This document shows, in pieces, positions 56,400-64,000 of a stretch of 64,000 nucleotides of DNA. Source of the DNA: Crateriforma conspicua (GTDB taxonomy: Bacteria > Planctomycetota > Planctomycetia > Pirellulales > Pirellulaceae); contig NZ_CP036319.1 in the NCBI RefSeq assembly GCF_007752935.1, forward strand, positions 3,038,001 to 3,102,000, in the 5' to 3' direction. How positions within the stretch are numbered: the first letter of the stretch is position 1; each line of letters begins with the position of its first letter. A program made the translations under genes and the position numbers. Under the pieces are notes generated by a model. That model was not told the DNA's origin. It did no database searches and saw only the letters and a program-made list of their open reading frames with translations.

Positions 56400-57422
56400 C
56401 TAAAACCCGCGTTGCAGGCCCGGCTGGATGTCGATGTCCAGCGACGCGTATTCGCCGCGACGAATCTTCTGCCAGGCGATCGCCCCCATCACCGCGTTGT
56501 CGGTGCACAGATCGGCCGGAGCGATCACCAAGTCAAAACCGTCACGGTCCGCGGCGTCTTGCAGCTGGCTTCGAAAAACGCCGTTCGCCGCCACGCCGCC
56601 GCCGACGATCAATCGATCCGCCTGGCAATGGCGGACCGCTTTGGCCGCCTTGGCCACCAGCACGTCGACCACGGCCGCTTCGAAGGAGGCGCACACGTCG
56701 GCCTTTTGATCATCGCTTAGATCCAGTTGGCTGAAATCCTGCTGGCCCGGTCCGACGATCGAATAGCGGACCGCGGTTTTCAGTCCGCTGAAGCTGAAGT
56801 CGAACCCGTCGTCGCGGATCATCGATCGCGGGTAGGCGTGGGCTTTGGGGTTTCCCGACGCCGCCAGCTTCGACACCGCCGGTCCGCCGGGAAAGCCCAG
56901 CGACAACATTGCGGCAACTTTATCGAACGCTTCGCCCGCCGCGTCGTCGATGGTCCCGCCCAGGTACGTCAGGTCCAAGGACGAATCGCATTGGTACAGA
57001 CTGGTGTGACCGCCGCTGACGATCATGCCGACGCAGGGATACACCGGACGATCGACGGCCAGTTGGCAGGCGTACAAATGGGCGTGCAGGTGATTGATCG
57101 TGACCAGTGGTTTTTGCCAGGCGACCGCCAAGGTTTTCGCGGCCACCAATCCGATCAGCAGAGAGCCCGCCAAGCCTGGGCGATCCGCCACCGCGATCGC
57201 TTCCAGATCCGAACCCGCGACGTCGGCCTGGTTCATCGCCGTTTCGATCACCGGCAGGATGCGTTCCAAGTGGGCCCGAGCGGCGACTTCGGGGACCACG
57301 CCGCGGAAATGGCGGTGCAATTCGTCTTGTTTGGCGACGCACTGGCCCAGGATTTTGTCATCGCGGTCGACCACGGCGGCGGCCGTTTCGTCACAGGTGG
57401 ATTCGATCGTCAGAATGGGCAA
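56400..57422 (-). CDS. tsaD: tRNA threonylcarbamoyladenosine synthase subunit TsaD
   Basis: The 340-residue ASKHA-fold protein transfers threonylcarbamoyl to A37 of ANN-decoding tRNAs with TsaB and TsaE. It begins LTIESTCDETAAAVV, has the metal-binding HLHAHLYA, VSGGHTSLY, and the ATP-binding IVGGGVAANG. The start is a TTG at 57422 placing ILTIESTCDET close to the N-terminus, as usual. It is divergent from rpsL and convergent with the sulfatase. Its partners are not in the window. Confidence 0.97.
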   Translation of the reverse strand: MPILTIESTCDETAAAVVDRDDKILGQCVAKQDELHRHFRGVVPEVAARAHLERILPVIETAMNQADVAGSDLEAIAVADRPGLAGSLLIGLVAAKTLAVAWQKPLVTINHLHAHLYACQLAVDRPVYPCVGMIVSGGHTSLYQCDSSLDLTYLGGTIDDAAGEAFDKVAAMLSLGFPGGPAVSKLAASGNPKAHAYPRSMIRDDGFDFSFSGLKTAVRYSIVGPGQQDFSQLDLSDDQKADVCASFEAAVVDVLVAKAAKAVRHCQADRLIVGGGVAANGVFRSQLQDAADRDGFDLVIAPADLCTDNAVMGAIAWQKIRRGEYASLDIDIQPGLQRGF

Positions 57423-57522
57423 CGTGCGGTCGAAATGGGGCTGGAGGAATGATGCGTGGCGGACGACAGTTTATCGGGCGGCAAAAATGGGCCGAATGGG
57501 GCAGGGATGCCAGCAAAAGGCC

Positions 57523-57580
57523 TTGACAGGGTTGGTAATGGCCCGATACTTGCGTCCTTCCCTGGCGAAAGCCTCGCCAG
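57523..57580 (+). promoter_or_regulatory. Putative sigma-70 promoter and leader hairpin of rpsL-rpsG
   Basis: TTGACA (57523-57528) and GATACT (57545-57550) are 16 bp apart; the -35 is perfect and the -10 matches 4 of 6. In the leader, CTGGCGA (57562-57568) pairs with TCGCCAG (57574-57580). The leader would be about 120 nt, and ribosomal protein feedback control could act there. Confidence 0.5.
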
Positions 57581-57678
57581 ATCTTCACGCGCGGCCTGCG
57601 ACCGAAGCGGTCGAATCGCTGGCGTGATGAAACACCGAATGTAGAGAATACGGACGAAAACGGACATTCCCACCGCTC

Positions 57679-58044
57679 ATGCCAACCATTAATCAGCTCG
57701 TTCGCAAGGGACGCAAGTCCAAGAAATCCCAAAGTAAGGCACCCGTTTTGGATCGGTGCCCTCAAAAGCAAGGGGTTTGCTTGCAGGTCAAGACGATGAC
57801 GCCGAAGAAACCGAACTCGGCGTTGCGTAAGATCACCCGGGTTCGCTTGAGCAACGGTAAAGAAGTCACCGTTTACATCCCGGGCGAAGGCCACAACCTG
57901 CAAGAACACAGCATCGTTTTGGTGCGTGGTGGTCGTGTCCGCGACTTGCCCGGTGTTCGCTATCAAGTCATCCGTGGTTCGCGTGACGCGTTGGGCGTCG
58001 AAGGCCGTAAGCGGTCGCGCAGCCGTTACGGGGCCAAGAAGTAG
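57679..58044 (+). CDS. rpsL: 30S ribosomal protein S12
   Basis: The 121-residue basic protein is full length. It has [13 protein letters not shown] at the N-terminus, [13 protein letters not shown] with the streptomycin-related lysine, and [11 protein letters not shown] with [12 protein letters not shown]. It helps decoding at the A site. No Shine-Dalgarno sequence is seen before the ATG. It starts the str-type group with rpsG 127 bp later. Confidence 0.99.
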   Translation: MPTINQLVRKGRKSKKSQSKAPVLDRCPQKQGVCLQVKTMTPKKPNSALRKITRVRLSNGKEVTVYIPGEGHNLQEHSIVLVRGGRVRDLPGVRYQVIRGSRDALGVEGRKRSRSRYGAKK

Positions 58045-58171
58045 GCCGGGCGGAGCTTTCGTTTCCCCCACTGTTTGACGATCGGCTTTGTCGGGCTGGT
58101 CGTCGTCTGTTTTTATCCGACCCAACCAAATCAGAAATACCTGACGAAAGTCCAAGGACCAGGCCGAATCT

Positions 58172-58645
58172 ATGGGACGTTTCACCGCCAGCCATACTCA
58201 CCTCAAAGGCGACCCTCGCCACAATTCGCTGTTGGCCAGCAAGTTCATCAATTGCTTGATGCTGGACGGCAAGAAGACGGTTGCACAAAAGATCTTCTAC
58301 GATGCGTTGGACGAAATTGCCAAGCGCAAGCCGGATGCCGGCGAACCGATCGAGGTTTTCGAAGCGGCCGTGGAAAACGTGAAGCCCTACATCGAGGTTC
58401 GCAGCAAGCGAGTCGGGGGGGCTAGTTACCAAGTGCCCATGCAGGTCAACCGCGCTCGTCAGCAAAGTCTGGCGATTCGTTGGATGCTGGGCGCAATTCG
58501 TGAGAAAAAAGGTCGTCCGACGCACCTAAAGCTTGCCGATGAGATCTTGGCTGCCTTTAATAAAGAAGGTGTCGCCTACACGAAGCGTGAGAACACTCAC
58601 CGTATGGCCGACGCCAACAAGGCATTCGCGCACTTTGCTTGGTGA
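58172..58645 (+). CDS. rpsG: 30S ribosomal protein S7
   Basis: The 157-residue protein is full length. It has the core [20 protein letters not shown] and [20 protein letters not shown], and the C-terminal [18 protein letters not shown]7 nucleates assembly of the 30S head. It is followed by a strong terminator rather than by fusA, unlike the usual str operon. Confidence 0.99.
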   Translation: MGRFTASHTHLKGDPRHNSLLASKFINCLMLDGKKTVAQKIFYDALDEIAKRKPDAGEPIEVFEAAVENVKPYIEVRSKRVGGASYQVPMQVNRARQQSLAIRWMLGAIREKKGRPTHLKLADEILAAFNKEGVAYTKRENTHRMADANKAFAHFAW

Positions 58646-58669
58646 TTTGCCCCATCGCCAGGCTGAGTT

Positions 58670-58707
58670 CCGCGGCTCGATTTGCCCCTCGAGCCGCGGT
58701 TTTTTTA
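58670..58707 (+). terminator. Rho-independent terminator after rpsG
   Basis: CCGCGGCTCGA (58670-58680) pairs perfectly with TCGAGCCGCGG (58689-58699), followed by seven T. It ends the rpsL-rpsG transcript and separates it from the EF-G gene. Confidence 0.93.
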
Positions 58708-58827
58708 TGCGCCGACCGAAGCTAGCTTCAGTGTAGATTTGGGGGGGGCCGTTTGACGCGGCGTGTCAACCAGTCATCACCCTCCCTCCGGAAGGGGCGA
58801 GCCTTCGTTTTGAAGTTGCGTTTTTCT

Positions 58828-58893
58828 GGTACCCCGACGCGTCAGCGAGGAAGGAGTGATGTTGACATCGCCTCGCTCACGCTTCGGGTTACC
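58828..58893. repeat. Second copy of the GGTAACCCGA palindromic element
   Basis: GGTACCCCGACGCGTCAGCG(AGG) at 58828-58850 faces CCTCGCTCACGCTTCGGGTT(ACC) at 58871-58893. It is the same core as at 21167-21240, with few mismatches. Outer flanks GAAGTTGCG (58812-58820) and a CGCAATTTC near 58920 are also inverted. Confidence 0.8.
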
Positions 58894-58959
58894 AAAAAGA
58901 GCAATGTCTCGGGTAAAAGCGCAATTTCGAAAAGCCTTCGCGAGTGGAGGGCGCGCCGG

Positions 58960-59430
58960 CGGAAGAGCCCTCCCCGGAATCTCGTTCCTCGATTCCGACC
59001 CTCCCGAAGGGGCGGGAGGGTGAAGGTGCTGCTGGGCTGAATGTGTGGGCGTCGGGCTGCGTTGCCGAAACAGCGAAACCCGCGGCTAGCGCCTTGCGGC
59101 TCACAAAGTCGCCTTTCGCTCCCGCGAAAGTAGCGTGCGGGAGGGTGCGGCGGCGGATGAGCCCTCCCCGGAATCTCGTTCCTCGATTCCGACCCTCCCG
59201 CGGGGCGGGAGGGTGAAGGTGATGCTGGGCCGATTGTGTAGGCGTCGGGCTGCGTTGCTGAAAAAGCGGAACCCGCGGCTAGCGCCTTGCGGCTCACGAA
59301 TCAGCGGCAAGGCGCTAGCCGCCGGTCCGGTTGGCAACGAGTCAATCGTGACGCTGTAAAACCCGCGGCTAGCGCCTCGCGGCTCACAAAGTCGCCTTTC
59401 GCTCCCGCGAAAGCAGCGTCCCCCTTCGCT
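58960..59430. repeat. Array of composite dispersed repeats
   Basis: Two full B-A series (B at about 58968 and 59163, A at 59079, 59272) and one further A copy (59362) lie in tandem. In the middle copy CGGCTAGCGCCTTGC (from 59276) faces GCAAGGCGCTAGCCG ending about 59322, giving a 15-bp hairpin. The array fills most of the 939 bp between rpsG and the EF-G gene; no protein or RNA gene is evident apart from the terminator and palindrome listed separately. Confidence 0.85.
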
Positions 59431-59584
59431 TTCCAGAATCCGGCCGGGCCGATAACCTTGTCGATTCGGTCGACACGCGGACGTGATCTCCGTATTTTGC
59501 TCGGCTGAGTTCTCTCTGCTTCCCCATGGCGGATGCCTCTCGGCGCCCGCTGTCCCGTTAAAGCCGCATGAGCCCCTGCCGCAG

Positions 59585-61675
59585 ATGGCACAAGACATCA
59601 ACCAGATCCGTAACATCGGTATCATCGCGCACATCGATGCCGGCAAGACGACGGTTACCGAACGCATGCTGTACCTGAGCGGTGAGAAGCACCGTGTCGG
59701 GCGAGTCGACCATGGGACCACCGACACCGACGACGATCCGGAAGAACAAGAACGCGGGATCACGATCTTCAGCGCCTGTGTGAAGTACCAATGGAAAGGC
59801 TTCAACATCAACTTGTTGGACACGCCGGGGCACGTTGATTTTACGGCCGAAGTGGAGCGGTGTTTGCGTGTCCTGGACGGTGCGGTGGTCGTGTTCAGTG
59901 CCCGCGAAGGCGTCGAGGCACAGAGCGAAACGGTGTGGCGCCAGGCCGACAGGTACGAAGTCCCCCGCATCGTGTTCATCAACAAGATGGATCGCGAGGG
60001 AGCGGATTTTCAATCCGTCATCGACGACATCGGTCCGCGACTGGGCGGACGCCCGGTTCCGGTGGAGTTGCCGGTCGGCCAGGGGCCGCCGCACGTCGCC
60101 GACCCGTTCCGCGGAACGATCGATCTGGTCCGCAACAAAATGCGACAATTCGATCCGGAGACCGAAGGCAAGAACGTCACGGAGACGGAGATCCCCGATG
60201 AGTTTGCCGATGACGCGGCGCTGTGGCGCGAGCAATTGTTGGAAGCCGTCTGTGAAATCGACGAAGAGGCGATGGCATTGGTCATGGAAGACAAACCGGT
60301 GCCCGAAGAAATGGTGATCGCCGCGATCCGCAAGGGAACGCTGGAGCGCACCATCCAGCCGGTTTTCTGTGGCAGTGCGCTGCACGGCATCGGCGTCCAA
60401 CCGTTGATGAGCGGTGTCGGCGACTATTTGCCCAGCCCACTGGATCGGCCTCCGGTGCAAGGTGTCGATCCCAAAAAGCGAGACAAGACACTTTCGCGAC
60501 AGCCGGACCCGAAAGAACCGTTTTGCGGTTTGGTGTTCAAAATCTTGCCCGCCAAGACCGGCGACAACTATTGGATTCGTGTTTACAGCGGCGAATTGAA
60601 ACAGAACAGCCGCGTTTACTGTCCGAACCGCGACAAGAAAGAAAATGTGGCTCAGCTTTGGCAAATCCACGCGAGTAAAAAGGATCGCGACGGCCAAACC
60701 GATACCGTGACCACCGGCGACATTTGCTGTGTGATCGGGCCGCGGTTCGCGATCACCGGTGACACCGTTTGTGATGTCAAGGAAAACATCGAACTGCCCA
60801 GCATCAAGTTTGCTGACACCGTGTTGTCGATGGCGATCGAACCGGAAAGCACGGCGGACCGAAAGAAGTTGGACGAGACGCTGGACATGCTGCGTCGACA
60901 AGACCCGACGTTCCAGGCGGTGGAAAACGAGGACATCGGCCAGACTCTGATCAGCGGGATGGGCGAATTGCACCTGGAAGTCATCCAGCACCGTTTGACG
61001 CGCGACTTTGGTTTGAACGTCAAGTTCTATAAGCCGCGGGTGAACTATCGCGAAACGATCGGCGGGACCGCCAGTGTCGTCGGCCAGTGCAACCGCCAGA
61101 TCGGTGACAAGCAGATGTTCGCTCGCATCAACGCGACGTTTTCGCCGCTGGACGATGCTTCCAAGCCCGTGATCGTGTTTGATCGATTGCCGCCGGATTG
61201 TCTGCCCAATGACGTGCGGACTGCGGCGATTGAAGAATTCCGTCAGCGGGCCGAAGGCGGTGGCTTTATCGCCGGTTTCCCGTTGTCGGGTGTGAAGATC
61301 GAAGTCACCGACGCGGAGATGGCCGAAGAGGGCAGTGACGAAGTGGCGTTCCGGATCGCGGCGGGCGACGCGTTCGACAAAGGATTGGAACAGGCCGGTC
61401 CGGTGTTGCTGGAACCGGTGATGAAAGTCGAAGTCACGACGCCCGAAGATTACATGGGCGAATTGGTCGGCGACCTACAGCAACGACGCGCGATCGTCGC
61501 CGGCACCGAACAGCGGGGTGCGATGACGGTGATCACCGCCCATGCGCCTCTGAAAGAAATGTTCGGCTACAGCAGTGCCGTTCGCAGTCTGAGCCAGGGC
61601 AGGGCGGGTAGCAGCATGGAACCACTGGGTTACCAACCGGCTCCGAAAGAAGACGCCGAAACGTTTTCGTACTAG
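59585..61675 (+). CDS. fusA: Elongation factor G, possibly the recycling-type paralogue
   Basis: The 696-residue GTPase starts at the ATG at 59585 (MAQDINQIRNIG); the frame is open to 59483 but homology begins here. G1 is AHIDAGKTT, G3 DTPGHVD and G4 NKMD; domains II-V follow (SGMGELHLEVIQHRL, then LSQGRAGSSMEPLGYQ). EF-G drives translocation and, with RRF, ribosome recycling. The switch I region reads VDHGTTDTDDDPEEQERGIT, closer in my judgement to mitochondrial EF-G2-like proteins than to classical EF-G (normally ...DWMEQEQERGIT). Planctomycetes are known to carry two spd-type EF-Gs. It lies downstream of rpsL-rpsG but in its own transcription unit. Confidence 0.93.
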   Translation: MAQDINQIRNIGIIAHIDAGKTTVTERMLYLSGEKHRVGRVDHGTTDTDDDPEEQERGITIFSACVKYQWKGFNINLLDTPGHVDFTAEVERCLRVLDGAVVVFSAREGVEAQSETVWRQADRYEVPRIVFINKMDREGADFQSVIDDIGPRLGGRPVPVELPVGQGPPHVADPFRGTIDLVRNKMRQFDPETEGKNVTETEIPDEFADDAALWREQLLEAVCEIDEEAMALVMEDKPVPEEMVIAAIRKGTLERTIQPVFCGSALHGIGVQPLMSGVGDYLPSPLDRPPVQGVDPKKRDKTLSRQPDPKEPFCGLVFKILPAKTGDNYWIRVYSGELKQNSRVYCPNRDKKENVAQLWQIHASKKDRDGQTDTVTTGDICCVIGPRFAITGDTVCDVKENIELPSIKFADTVLSMAIEPESTADRKKLDETLDMLRRQDPTFQAVENEDIGQTLISGMGELHLEVIQHRLTRDFGLNVKFYKPRVNYRETIGGTASVVGQCNRQIGDKQMFARINATFSPLDDASKPVIVFDRLPPDCLPNDVRTAAIEEFRQRAEGGGFIAGFPLSGVKIEVTDAEMAEEGSDEVAFRIAAGDAFDKGLEQAGPVLLEPVMKVEVTTPEDYMGELVGDLQQRRAIVAGTEQRGAMTVITAHAPLKEMFGYSSAVRSLSQGRAGSSMEPLGYQPAPKEDAETFSY

Positions 61676-61784
61676 TTGGTCCGCTGGCTCAGCGTCGCGG
61701 GTTGTTCCAAATTTTGGCCGAATCAAGGCCGAGTGCAGAGTTGGTAGTGTTGCGTATGTTGGGACCTGCAATGCAGCCATCGCC

Positions 61785-61985
61785 CTGGGCTGCGTTGCCG
61801 AAACTGCGGAACCCGCGGCTAGCGCCTTGCGGCTCACATCGTCGCCTTTCGCTCCGCCGAAAGTAGCGCTGGGCTGAATGTGTAGGCGCCGGGCTGCGTT
61901 GGCGAAACGGGCTAACCCGCGGCTAGCGCCGTGCGGCTCACAAAGTCGCCTTTCACTCCGCCGAAAGATGCGTCAAGCAACGCTG
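61785..61985. repeat. Two tandem copies of dispersed repeat unit A
   Basis: GGGCTGCGTTGCCGAAA, CCCGCGGCTAGCGCC (61812-61826), the GGCTCACATCGTCGCC segment and GAAAGTAGCG are followed by a second copy with CCCGCGGCTAGCGCC near 61916. They occupy the 383-bp gap between the convergent EF-G and DUF1559 genes. Confidence 0.8.
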
Positions 61986-62058
61986 CCATCGCAGGAGCGA
62001 TAGGCGACGATCGATTTCAAGACGGTGGCCGATGCCAGATCACGGCCACTGCGTGATT

Positions 62059-63111
62059 TCACGGCCACTGGGCGATTTCACGACCGTTACGGGTCGACAG
62101 CTGTTGCCAAATTTCGCGATCGATCGATTCGGACACGTACTGGATCGAACCGTCCATGGCCCCGGCGTGAACGCCCCCGACGTGATAGCTTCGTGCCGTC
62201 ACGGCGGCATAGGTGCGTGCCGGATTGCTGGGATCACGGCCTTCACGCATGTTGGTGAAATCGATGTCATATTCGACGCCGGATTGCAGGCAGGCCACAC
62301 GGTGGTTGGGTGGGAACAAGGACGTGAACGCCGCTTGGTGACATCGGCCGTCGACCCACTCGGTGTGTCCGGTGTTTTGTTTGAAACTGCCGCCCAGATC
62401 GCAGACGTCTTCGGCGAACTCGGGGGCGTCCATCTCGCCGACCGTTCCCACGTCACGCAGGTAAGGCGTCCATCCCTTCACCTCCGCCATCGCCAGCGTG
62501 TTGCTAAGCCCGTCGATGCAGTCGCGGAATTTGAAGTACCGGCCGGGATGAAACATGCCTTCGCCGACTTCGCCGGTTCGCGGGTCGACGACGAACCAGA
62601 CACCGGCGTTGGCGGCATAGTTCAGCTTGTAGTATTCCGGCCCGTCGTCACCCATGCGTGGCTGGTCGCCGGGATCGCTGGGGCATTGATAGGTCGCAAC
62701 GCGTACCGCGGCGATCGGTGTCGACACGCCATCGACATCGACGAAGCTTTCGGTGTATCCGAAGCCGAAGTTGACGTTGTCCGCCAAGTTGGTGGCTTCC
62801 AAGAACGGCAAGATACGGGCCTGCATCGACCAGCCTTTGCCGTTGCCCGGTTCGGTCCAGCCGGGCGGCAGCCGCTTGTATGCCGATTCATAGTTATGGG
62901 TCGCCAGCAGGATCTGCTTCATGTTGTTGCTGCAGCTCATTCGCCGGGCCGCTTCGCGTGCCCCCTGGACGGCCGGAAGAAGCAAGCCCACCAGAACGCC
63001 GATGATGGCGATCACCACCAGAAGTTCGACCAGCGTGAAGCCGGCGTTGCGGTGAACGGGACGAAAAAACCGACGGCGCGCGTCAGCAGCGCAGGCACAC
63101 ATACCACACAT
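62059..63111 (-). CDS. DUF1559 (SBP_bac_10-like) prepilin-type protein
   Basis: The 350-residue protein starts at the ATG at 63111 (MCGMCACAADARRR). The type IV prepilin signal GFTLVELLVVIAIIGVLVGL with Glu5 follows a basic leader; cleavage would be at the glycine before FTLVE. Then comes LLPAVQGAREAARRMSCSNN, typical of the family, and the C-terminal HX9DG motif (HVGGVHAGAMDG). DUF1559 proteins are present in dozens of copies in planctomycete genomes; they are presumed pseudopilins or surface proteins, function unknown. It is a single gene, convergent with the EF-G gene. Confidence 0.93.
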   Translation of the reverse strand: MCGMCACAADARRRFFRPVHRNAGFTLVELLVVIAIIGVLVGLLLPAVQGAREAARRMSCSNNMKQILLATHNYESAYKRLPPGWTEPGNGKGWSMQARILPFLEATNLADNVNFGFGYTESFVDVDGVSTPIAAVRVATYQCPSDPGDQPRMGDDGPEYYKLNYAANAGVWFVVDPRTGEVGEGMFHPGRYFKFRDCIDGLSNTLAMAEVKGWTPYLRDVGTVGEMDAPEFAEDVCDLGGSFKQNTGHTEWVDGRCHQAAFTSLFPPNHRVACLQSGVEYDIDFTNMREGRDPSNPARTYAAVTARSYHVGGVHAGAMDGSIQYVSESIDREIWQQLSTRNGREIAQWP

Positions 63112-63229
63112 GAGCGATGAACCCTGGAAGAAATCAGGAAGCAGTGTTGCGTGGCTGGCTAGGCGCGATGTCGGATCGGTGATCTCGCATCCGCCGTGGC
63201 TGGCTGGGCATTGAAGAGCCGCAGCTTAT

Positions 63230-63244
63230 CGAGAATGATTGTCA
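63230..63244. promoter_or_regulatory. Fur-box-like sequence upstream of the DUF1559 gene
   Basis: CGAGAATGATTGTCA agrees with the 7-1-7 Fur consensus TGATAATNATTATCA at 11 or 12 of 14 positions. It is about 120 bp upstream of the DUF1559 start and 109 bp after the queE stop. A chance match is possible. Confidence 0.25.
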
Positions 63245-63352
63245 ACAACAAGACGCCGGCTGGTCAAAAAGAGGGGTGAACTTTGAGCTGGTCGAAGTAG
63301 GGCGTTTCCGTGCACCTAAGCCCGCGTTTTTGGGGGCTGCTGTTTCGCGGCA

Positions 63353-64000
63353 CTAGGTCCCCGGGCGGTTGCCGTACCAGCGGATGTGCATCCGATCGCA
63401 GTACCGAAACCCGTGTCGGTCGCACCAGGGACGCAGCCACTTCGCCGCCTGGTCCAGCGATTCGGCCGTGACCCCCTGCGGCATGATCCAGACCTGTGCC
63501 GGGGCCACCCCCAGTGCTGAAACGATATCCAAGGTTTCATCCGTCTCGTCGATTCGGTCGACGACGAATTTGACTTGGTGGTCCACCGCGGCGTCGATCA
63601 ATCGCCGCATCGTCGCGACTGGCATCCGGCGTTGTTCGTGAAGCCGGGCCCAGCGTGGGTGCTGTTCCGGGGCCGGTCCGCTGCTGGAAAGCTTGGGGCT
63701 GAGCGACAGCAGATCGCAGGTAAGATCGCGCCAGGCCGTTCCGGCGGTTTCGATCGTCACGTGCAGGCCTTCGCTGCGGAGTCGCCGGCACAGCGTTTCG
63801 ACGGCCGGAAAGATCAGCGGTTCGCCGCCGGTCAGCACGACGTGCCGACAATCGCCGGATCGCGACGCTTGAATCGCTTGGCGGACCAGTTCACCGACGG
63901 TGTGTCGCTGGCCGGTCGGTTGCCAGGATGCGTAGGGCGTGTCGCAGAACCAGCACCGCAAGTTGCAGCCACTGAGCCGGATGAAAAAGCTGTTCGTCCC
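63353..64000 (-). CDS. queE: 7-carboxy-7-deazaguanine synthase, lacking N-terminus
   Basis: The gene runs off the right edge; 215 codons and the stop are visible. The radical SAM motif is CNLRCWFC, preceded by GTNSFFIRLSG and followed by DTPYASW, which is diagnostic of QueE. VVLTGGEPLIFP and the C-terminal DRMHIRWYGNRPGT agree. QueE contracts carboxytetrahydropterin to 7-carboxy-7-deazaguanine, a queuosine precursor. A TTG at 63961 is not the start, because the frame and the family motif continue upstream to the window edge. Confidence 0.92.
   Translation of the reverse strand, partial: GTNSFFIRLSGCNLRCWFCDTPYASWQPTGQRHTVGELVRQAIQASRSGDCRHVVLTGGEPLIFPAVETLCRRLRSEGLHVTIETAGTAWRDLTCDLLSLSPKLSSSGPAPEQHPRWARLHEQRRMPVATMRRLIDAAVDHQVKFVVDRIDETDETLDIVSALGVAPAQVWIMPQGVTAESLDQAAKWLRPWCDRHGFRYCDRMHIRWYGNRPGT

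Noticed and set aside
59558-60991. 477-residue minus strand frame opposite the EF-G gene
   Set aside because: Mirror of the EF-G frame; EF-G motifs on the + strand are unambiguous.
62032-63120. 362-residue + strand frame opposite the DUF1559 gene
   Set aside because: The minus strand has a clear prepilin signal and HX9DG motif; the + frame has neither start context nor motif.

Overview
The window is GC-rich chromosomal DNA from a planctomycete, most likely a Pirellulaceae relative of Rhodopirellula (inference). The support is a DUF1559/prepilin-type protein, a TPR plus CRTAC1 (FG-GAP, ASPIC/UnbV) lipoprotein, a secreted sulfatase, weak or absent Shine-Dalgarno sequences with frequent GTG/TTG starts, and many short palindromic repeats between genes.

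Layout. 1-7.5 kb: end of a DHDPS-family gene, an L-arabinonate-dehydratase-like IlvD/Edd gene and glnE on the minus strand, divergent from rpoD. 7.9-11.1 kb: an RNase H-like protein and glgB. 11.3-16.1 kb: a ferritin-like protein, then minus-strand rpmI-rplT-pheS (no infC or pheT beside them) and an unknown anchored protein. 16.5-27.3 kb: an O-antigen-ligase-like protein, a large CRTAC1 lipoprotein, and a TetR / membrane-fusion / RND efflux operon. 27.5-32.7 kb: a PEGA lipoprotein, a YfhO-like membrane protein, and divergent DUF368 (PopT-type) and uppP, both concerned with undecaprenyl phosphate.

32.8-44.6 kb is a compact nitrogen-fixation cluster on the minus strand: nifH-nifD-nifK-nifE-nifN-nifB-[2Fe-2S] ferredoxin-nifV, then nifA. 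NifD carries the long insertion, and NifK lacks the N-terminal extension, of the clostridial/sulfate-reducer type (group/cluster III); NifH signatures agree. No nifI, nifU, nifS, fix or rnf genes are in the window.

Divergent from nifH, across 461 bp holding a sigma-54-type element and palindromes, lies a three-gene operon at 45.0-49.8 kb. It encodes a cytoplasmic protein fusing two cyclic-nucleotide-binding-like domains to four [4Fe-4S] motifs, a membrane cytochrome b with two HX13H helices, and a membrane-anchored cytochrome c with ten CXXCH motifs. I read this as a transmembrane electron conduit and propose, as inference, that it may supply or regulate electrons for nitrogenase. It is the most interesting part of the window.

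50-64 kb is mostly housekeeping: glutathione peroxidase, an MFS transporter with a soluble insertion, aspS, a sulfatase, tsaD, rpsL-rpsG, an EF-G gene separated from rpsG by a terminator and repeats, a DUF1559 protein and a partial queE. At least three repeat families sit between genes here; two copies elsewhere overlap the stop codon of the neighbouring gene. No tRNA, rRNA, CRISPR array, insertion sequence or prophage was recognised.
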